From Channa striata (lineage: Eukaryota; Chordata; Actinopteri; Anabantiformes; Channidae), in the NCBI GenBank assembly GCA_033026295.1, contig CM065185.1, forward strand, positions 20,020,001-20,084,000: a stretch of DNA of 64,000 nt, given 5' to 3'. Position numbers and translations under genes: made by a program. The notes under the pieces are model-generated. The model was not told the DNA's origin. It did no database searches and worked only from the letters and a program-made list of their open reading frames with translations. Shown here in pieces: positions 58,911-64,000 of the stretch. The first letter of the stretch is position 1. Every line of letters starts with the position of its first letter.

Positions 58911-61290
58911 TAATGACTCACTCAGGTCGTTGACACTGAGTGCAGGGTCTCGCACGAACAGAAGAAGCACACAGAAAGTCGAGTCAAAGCTCTCAGAGAA
59001 CAGAAACTCACCATGATTGACAGCATAGCGCAGTTTCTGTATGATAGCCAGGTTTCCACTCACTCTATACAGCCCGTCGACACGCAGACCTGCACAGCAA
59101 CATGGGAGGACAATTTCAGTTCTGTAAGAATCTGCTGATTATTCTTGTGCTTTGGTTATGTTTGAGTTCCATTAGAAACCGTCAGAATGAGACGGATTTT
59201 CTGACACAATCTGGGATCTCAGGAGGAAGTGACAGAAAACACACTCAGGCTGGATAACGTGACCCACCGCTGTTCTCCACGTGGTCGATGCACATCTTGA
59301 CAAATGCTGGCACTGTACTGTTTTCCCTTTGACACAAACTGGACAAACTGCAGCCAAACACCAGATCTGAAGACACACAGACAGAAAGTCACAAACACGG
59401 TCTGAGATCTGTAACTGTAACAGCTGATATAAACCTAGGATGATTCCTGGAGGCAAACAAACTGAAAAAACAGGATGTAAAAGGATAACCCCAGTCATTT
59501 TCTAACGGTGTTGTCGTCTCCATACAGACACTAAAACCAGTTTCTGTTCTGTTTATTGTCAGCGCAGTCCAAAGCTCGCATTTGAAAATGTCAGATATGA
59601 CACAGACAGTCTGACGTGGTACTGAGAGTAAAACAACAATGTGCCGTGGAGGTAAAAATACTAACTCCGTTCATATGACAATGAATTAATAGACGTCAGG
59701 TAAACCGACTGTTGTATTGCTGACAACCGAAGAACAGACATAAGATGTTACGTGTGCTTGTTTCAGCCCGCTGTAAAAAGTGAGGCTGTTTCTGAGAACC
59801 TGGGGCAGAATTAGCTCAAAATCTTTCCAACACGTGTTTTAGAAAGAAGAAACGTGTCTGCTCACTATTACGCTGTAAGAAGCTTGATTCTGCTCCTCAC
59901 CTTTAATGTATCCCTTATCTCTGATGGACTGAAGGGTCGGACGGCCGCTGAGGAACTTCTTCAGCTTGTGTTTGGTCTTCTTGTGGTCTGCGGCGTCCAT
60001 GCTGGTGGACGGCTTTATGGCTGCAGAGGAGAGATGAGACAGGAAAGTGTTGTCCACCACTCGCCTCAGCGCACTGACCCTCATGGCGAACGCTCAACGT
60101 TATGGAGGAATGACACTGACAAGCTGCTGTTTTAAAGGCCAATTCACACACATTTACTTTCATTTTCGGTCTCAGACACTTTAACTGTCCTGTTTGCTGT
60201 GGGACGGCGATAAAGGAAGGCCTTTAGCTCCTTGTGTCACGCCAGCACGTTCAGAGAAACACCATTTAACATCACACAGACCTCTGCCTTTCTTTGAGTC
60301 TTTGTGCTCTTTCTCCTTGTCATGTTTCTCTCCCCCAGGTGACTCGGGCATGTCCTCCTCGATGGCTTCGTCAGACTCCCACGCCTAAAACACACACACA
60401 CCCAGATAAGATACGAGTGGTTATAAAAACCTCCACTGGCTGCACCTTTGCACTCTCAGGGAAGGAAAATAAAAAACTTGTTGAGGGAAGCTGACTGATT
60501 CAGGTTGAACAGAAACTTAACATGCAGGTTATTGTTGTGCATGCTTAACGTTTCCATAAATGCTTCAGAACGGTGGCCAACGACCGTGGAACATTTAGTA
60601 TTTATCACCCTGACATAACCAGCTCTGCTCCTCATATCACGCTGCACTACAAACGTCCTTGCCGTGGACCTTCATGCTTCCTAAACTAATACTGGTTCTG
60701 GGGGACGCCGGGAAGAACGGGGTCCTCACGTGGGTGCTGATGACGTCCTGCAGCGCTCGATGCCACTCGTTGATCAGGCTGTCGCTTTCAGACTGGATCA
60801 GCAGCTCTGTGCCCTGACGAGTCTTCACCTGCAGCCAGGAGAATCACACAACAACCATCAGCTGTAGGTTGTAGTTAGCACATTTAGTGTTGGGTGAGTG
60901 TCTCAGTGGGGGCACTAAAAGCCACAAACAACGATTTGCTGTGACAAAAACTGTTGTTCCACAATATGTGATTGAATGTAATTAACAAATACTCAATTCC
61001 ATATTCAATGGAAAACACTGAATAGTAAAATAAACTCTCATTCCAACAGGTGGATCTCAGTGAATCTATTGATCTTAAAAACAGGAACCTCACGTGTGCC
61101 CCGCCCCCTCGTTCTCCTCATTCCCGTCCTCACACACACTCTCTGTGCCTGGACAATCTTTCATCCTTTTAACTGTCTACATGGTTTGAGCTTATTCTGA
61201 CAACCTGTCCTGAGACTAGTCTACAACTTCAGACAGATCCGGATCTTCATCTGACAGGAATCGGCGAATCTCTGTTGTTTAGTTTTCCCC

Positions 61291-61325
<35 letters not shown>

Positions 61326-62759
61326 TGTGTGTGTGTATGTGTCTGTGTGTGTGTGTGTGCTTGTTTCTCATATGCTTGTGATATTCTGTGTAGTCGTCCT
61401 CTTTCCAGGTGTGTGTGGGGGGAGACGTCTAGTCTTGCAGCTCAGGATTGTCTACTGGAAATTGCTTGCTGTCTTGATATCTTTATTGTCTCTAGCTGTG
61501 TTTTGCTTGTGCGTGGTACCAGCTCATCGGAACTGAACACACGTCCGGACTGAACCATGATGGGGTGATACCAAAAAAGTATCAGCTGGTATTGACAACT
61601 TGTAATTACAGTCGACCTGAGCTGACAGCATGTTGTAGGAGAAGCATGTCATCCCCTTTGTTTCTCGGATCTCTGCCCACACTTCATCTGTCCCTCCCTT
61701 GTTGCTCCTTTCACTTTCATGTATGTGCGGACTGCAAAACCTCATAAATCAAATAGATAAAGTCTACCTGAGTGGGCCCCACCTCTATAACATGCTTCTT
61801 GCTGGACTTGTCCTTAGAGGCCCATTCTGCTGAGCCACCCTTCAGATCCACAGTGATCTCTGGTTTGGACTGATTGCCTCCAAACTACACAGAGAAAGGA
61901 AGGCCAGTTTACACACAGACAACCTGTTCACACGTCTTCTTCTCTGACCTTTAACCACGCTACATTATAAGAAGAAGAAGAAAACAACTGTAGGGTTAAA
62001 TGCTTCATTCATCAGCCAAACACATATAATGTAAAAAGTTCTAAAAATGTCCCTGTTTAAAAGTCAAGTAAATCCAGAGACTAAGGATTAAGTAATAACG
62101 TCCCTAATTATTGAATTACATAGGGCTTAGAGCATGGCAGGAAGGAGGGACAGTGCAGCAACAGGAAACAGAACAGATGCTTCTAAGCACATCAGTGACA
62201 AGACAACCTCAGGGAAGGAGAGAGCGGGATGAAGAAAGGGAAGATGAGGAGTGAAGCTGATGGTAAAGAAATGAATGTATGAATGGAAAGAATAAAAAGT
62301 AAAATTAAAAAAAGAAAGTCGAAAATGAAAAAACAACACTTTGTTTCGACAAAATATGCGAGGCATAAAACTGAAGAAAGCTTAAGCTCCGGAGAGGCTC
62401 AGATATTCATCAGATGTTCCCATCTTTCATCGAAAGCCTCGATTGTTCAGAGGAAACTTGTGCTCACCCAGCTTGACCCGGCACTTTGTCCCTTGGCAAA
62501 CAGCAAGTTGGATCCTTGCAGGACTGTCCAACAAGATGTCCAGTTCTTCCTGTAGCAAACATTCATAAGCACAGAGTGAAGCAAGTTCATGTGTACAAAG
62601 GTCTGAGTGTTAATTAAAAAGTTAATTTTATGTCTATAACACCAACACAGTTTTTCTTTACCTACATATTTAAATAACGGATTTCAGTGCTTCTCACCTC
62701 ACTTTCTTGCCATTCTCAGTGATCTTTGTCATATTCAAAACGCCGCACTTCTCAGACGG
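57152..62759 (-). CDS. arhgap12: Rho GTPase-activating protein 12, 3' half (11 joined exons)
   Basis: Exons on the minus strand are 62759-62698, 62549-62468, 61884-61783, 60828-60730, 60384-60282, 60020-59901, 59366-59268, 59089-59012, 58868-58734, 58584-58479 and 57326-57152. They sum to 1161 bp, exactly 387 codons including TAG, with every junction in phase. The product is a PH domain (exons 1-4), a charged linker (5) and a complete RhoGAP domain (6-11). It stimulates GTP hydrolysis by Rho-family GTPases. The Arg finger (LYRVSG), the Lys of ALKMYFRELPEP and the Asn of ENRMTNQS are all present. The match to human ARHGAP12 is strong, including KTRQGTELLIQS in the PH domain and the final IFGR; ARHGAP27 and ARHGAP15 fit less well. 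The SH3 and WW exons should lie beyond 64000. Introns are short, 143-1152 bp. Confidence 0.92.
57327..58478 (-). other. arhgap12 last intron (1152 bp)
   Basis: The largest intron seen in this part of the gene. It contains a (CA)n tract at 57907-57940 and a short one at 57355-57371. Open frames in it are not continuous with the flanking exons. Confidence 0.8.
57907..57940. repeat. (CA)17 microsatellite
   Basis: A perfect CA run inside the last arhgap12 intron. Confidence 0.95.
58479..58584 (-). CDS. arhgap12: arhgap12 RhoGAP exon (LPKPNHDTMQ)
   Basis: 106 bp between CCTGCAG and the donor GTAAGA. Encodes ISDLRQRVQG then LPKPNHDTMQALFKHLR, the RhoGAP helix that precedes the conserved Asn. Confidence 0.92.
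58734..58868 (-). CDS. arhgap12: arhgap12 RhoGAP exon (ALKMYFRELPEP)
   Basis: 135 bp encoding EKVNLADPKWEDIHVTTG, then ALKMYFRELPEPLF and FVNAI. The conserved Lys and the LPEPL loop of RhoGAP domains are here. The donor is ATAA then GTACGA, weaker than its neighbours. The acceptor is preceded by a (TG)16 tract. Confidence 0.92.
58876..58907. repeat. (CA)16 tract (TG on the gene strand) at an arhgap12 acceptor
   Basis: On the coding strand this is (TG)16 followed by just CATCCAG before the exon at 58868. It fills the place of the polypyrimidine tract in a 143-bp intron. Confidence 0.95.
59012..59089 (-). CDS. arhgap12: arhgap12 RhoGAP exon with the arginine finger
   Basis: 78 bp encoding LRVDGLYRVSGNLAIIQKLR. 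The Arg in GLYRVSG is the catalytic finger that RhoGAP domains insert into the GTPase active site. Confidence 0.93.
59268..59366 (-). CDS. arhgap12: arhgap12 RhoGAP exon (VFGCSLSSLCQRE)
   Basis: 99 bp after CTTCAG. Encodes LVFGCSLSSLCQRENSTVPA then FVKMCIDHVENS, the first helices of the RhoGAP fold. The donor is GTGGGT. Confidence 0.92.
59901..60020 (-). CDS. arhgap12: arhgap12 exon: linker end and start of RhoGAP
   Basis: 120 bp after CTCTGCAG. Encodes a Lys-rich segment (DHKKTKHKLKKFL) and RPTLQSIRDKGYIK, the conserved lead-in to RhoGAP in the ARHGAP12/15/27 family. Confidence 0.92.
60282..60384 (-). CDS. arhgap12: arhgap12 exon: acidic/Lys-rich linker
   Basis: 103 bp after GTTTTAG. Encodes AWESDEAIEEDMPESPGG then EKHDKEKEHKDSKK. 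The IEEDMPESPG...EKHDKEKE pattern is specific to ARHGAP12 within the family. Donor GTCTGT is weak. Confidence 0.9.
60730..60828 (-). CDS. arhgap12: arhgap12 PH-domain exon (KTRQGTELLIQS)
   Basis: 99 bp, phase 0 at both ends, after GGCTGCAG. Encodes VKTRQGTELLIQSESDSLIN then EWHRALQDVISTH, the last strand and C-terminal helix of the PH domain with its conserved Trp. Confidence 0.93.
61292..61359. repeat. (TG)n microsatellite
   Basis: A 68-bp TG run with three single-base interruptions, inside the 954-bp arhgap12 intron between the exons at 61783 and 60828. Confidence 0.95.
61783..61884 (-). CDS. arhgap12: arhgap12 PH-domain exon (FGGNQSKPEITVDLKG)
   Basis: 102 bp, phase 0 at both ends, after TGTGTAG. 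Encodes FGGNQSKPEITVDLKGGSAE then WASKDKSSKKHVIE. I end it at 61783 (GAG then GTGGGG) because this gives the family spacing HVIE-VKTRQ. A second good donor (CAG then GTAGAC) 15 bp downstream, ending at 61768, would insert five residues (VGPTQ) in frame. Confidence 0.88.
62468..62549 (-). CDS. arhgap12: arhgap12 PH-domain exon (KNWTSCWTVLQG)
   Basis: 82 bp after GCTACAG. Encodes KNWTSCWTVLQGSNLLFAKG then QSAGSSW. The KNW...WTVL...L pattern is the second and third PH strands. Confidence 0.92.
62698..62759 (-). CDS. arhgap12: arhgap12 exon: start of the PH domain
   Basis: 62 bp after a T-rich acceptor (TTTTTTTTCTCTGAAG). Encodes PSEKCGVLNMTKITENGKKV and ends in AG before the donor GTGAGA, completing Arg with the next exon. 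This is the first PH strand of the ARHGAP12 family. Confidence 0.9.
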
Positions 62760-63294
62760 CTTCAGAGAAAAAAAAACTGTGTTAAAACAAATCATGCTAC
62801 CGACAAACTATGAGTGAAGACCACAGCGGGATCATGCAGGAGAAAGCCTCAGAACATTGGTGTCACTCCACCACCACAACCTCCCCACCACCGAAACAAC
62901 CACAGGAGGACAGAGAAGCTGCACACTACGATTACACGCAGACTTCAAATTCACATAAAATACATTCAATTGTGCAGCATTACGCTTTTGTCTCTGGACA
63001 ATAAACACCCAAAAGGAAAATCTGGGGGAAACATGGATTATCCAGCCCAACCCAGAGTTTCCTGTTCATCCACACTGCTGATGACCAGAGTTTCCACACA
63101 GGTTAAAGTTTGTCAGCACGTTTCTTTCTGCTAAATCACCTTTTTACTGCTGAGACACAAGAATTGGCTCATTTAAACTCTGGACCTGTGTGGGAACCCT
63201 GCAGCAAGCTACACCACTCGTCACTGCCTACAATCAGTCTTTCTCTCTGCTGGGCAGAGTCTGGTGGGCGTTGAGGTTAGGACTGAGTACTAAC

Positions 63295-63360
63295 AGAGGC
63301 GGGGGGCTTGGGAGATGAAGGGCAGGAGTCAGAGTCGGGTGAGGGGCCATGATGTACGTC
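63295..63360 (-). CDS. arhgap12: possible upstream arhgap12 exon, Pro/Ser-rich
   Basis: A 66-bp open segment follows a good pyrimidine-rich acceptor (CATGTCTCCTCACTAG) and reads DVHHGPSPDSDSCPSSPKPP then AS. It stops at a possible donor GTTAGT and joins in phase 0 to the PH exon at 62759. Pro/Ser-rich sequence just before PH fits the family, but this linker is poorly conserved. The exon could also be spurious. Confidence 0.42.
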
Positions 63361-64000
63361 CTAGTGAGGAGACATGAATGAAAGCAAACACTGTCACATG
63401 GGCCGACAACAGAAGGAGCCACAAGTATGTGATGGACTGATTTCCAAGAGGTGATACCGAATCAGAATTTCTCCTGAATAATCATGCAACTTCAGCGGAA
63501 TCATTATTGCAGCTTTGAAGATGATTTCATGATGTCGTTAAACTCCTGACTACTTTAGATGATCAGGTTGGAGATTAAATGTTGAACTATTTTGTGGAAA
63601 CGATTCACATGAACAGGATCAACTCAGAATCAAATAAAAGCAGGCGGATTTGATATAAATGTAACTATTCCATTATTTATGTTGATTCTCTTCATGCAGC
63701 CTGATTGTCTGCTCAGATTAAGGGCCAGCATGATGATACTGACTTTGTGTTTGTAAGGGTGCAGGCGGGCAGAGCCTGCACGGAAACCCCTGGTTTTTAA
63801 CAGCGGCTGCAATGTGACAAGTCCAAAACTGAAACTCTGAATTCATCAAACTCAACGGTGAACACAACAGTAACAGCAGCAAGTGGAACAAACTCATGTT
63901 GTTAGGGTGAAACGGGAATAACTGAACACAGTGATGGATCTTAAATGTCCTTTACGTGATACATTTTCACACGGGATTTTCATTGGCGGCGCTGAAATGA
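63361..64000. other. right edge, presumed arhgap12 intron
   Basis: No exon is visible on either strand in these 640 bp. The gene should continue to the right with its WW and SH3 exons. Confidence 0.5.

Overview
The window is eukaryotic, nuclear and from a ray-finned fish, most likely a spiny-rayed (percomorph-type) teleost. The evidence is two vertebrate multi-exon genes with GT-AG introns, many long (CA)n tracts, an LINE 3' tail ending in the fish-typical CTATATAAATAAAGTTGA, a DANA/mermaid-like SINE remnant and a decayed fish endogenous retrovirus. There is no operon, CRISPR array or prokaryotic signal. The species cannot be named from the sequence alone.

Layout. (1) About 1-24022: the 5' end of a contactin-associated-protein-like (CNTNAP/Caspr, neurexin superfamily) gene on the minus strand. 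Exon 1 (signal peptide, 23938-24022) and exon 2 (start of the discoidin/F5-8C domain, 6924-7034) join in phase across a 16.9-kb intron. Later exons lie off the left edge. This part also holds an intact-looking tRNA-Leu(UAA) at 2141-2223 with two decayed copies beside it, a LINE tail, several perfect hairpins and microsatellites. The promoter side has a CpG-rich stretch and an unusual 670-bp GAG/GATGAT purine tract that starts 50 bp upstream of the ATG. (2) 24742-56316: about 31.6 kb of intergenic DNA with dispersed repeats and, at about 39420-44080, an endogenous retrovirus. It has a 5' LTR, a tRNA-Leu-type primer site, a leader splice donor and a fully open 518-codon gag, followed by a protease stub and broken reverse transcriptase and RNase H pieces. 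I found no 3' LTR and no env. (3) 56317-62759, possibly to 63360: the 3' half of a Rho GTPase-activating protein gene, arhgap12, on the minus strand. Eleven exons encode a PH domain, a charged linker and a complete RhoGAP domain to the stop codon. All eleven join in one open frame of 387 codons. The SH3 and WW exons of the family would lie to the right of the window.

Both genes point left. CNTNAP proteins are neuronal adhesion receptors and ARHGAP12 is a cytoplasmic Rac/Rho regulator; nothing here shows that they act together. The most interesting observations are the open gag in an otherwise wrecked provirus with an in-frame repeat-bearing extension after its UGA stop, the purine tract at the cntnap promoter, a (TG)16 tract in place of a normal polypyrimidine tract at an arhgap12 splice acceptor, alternative in-frame donors in the PH domain, a perfect 17-bp hairpin in cntnap intron 1, and the tRNA-Leu repeat family. 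Identifications come from recognising protein and repeat families by eye; no database search was run.
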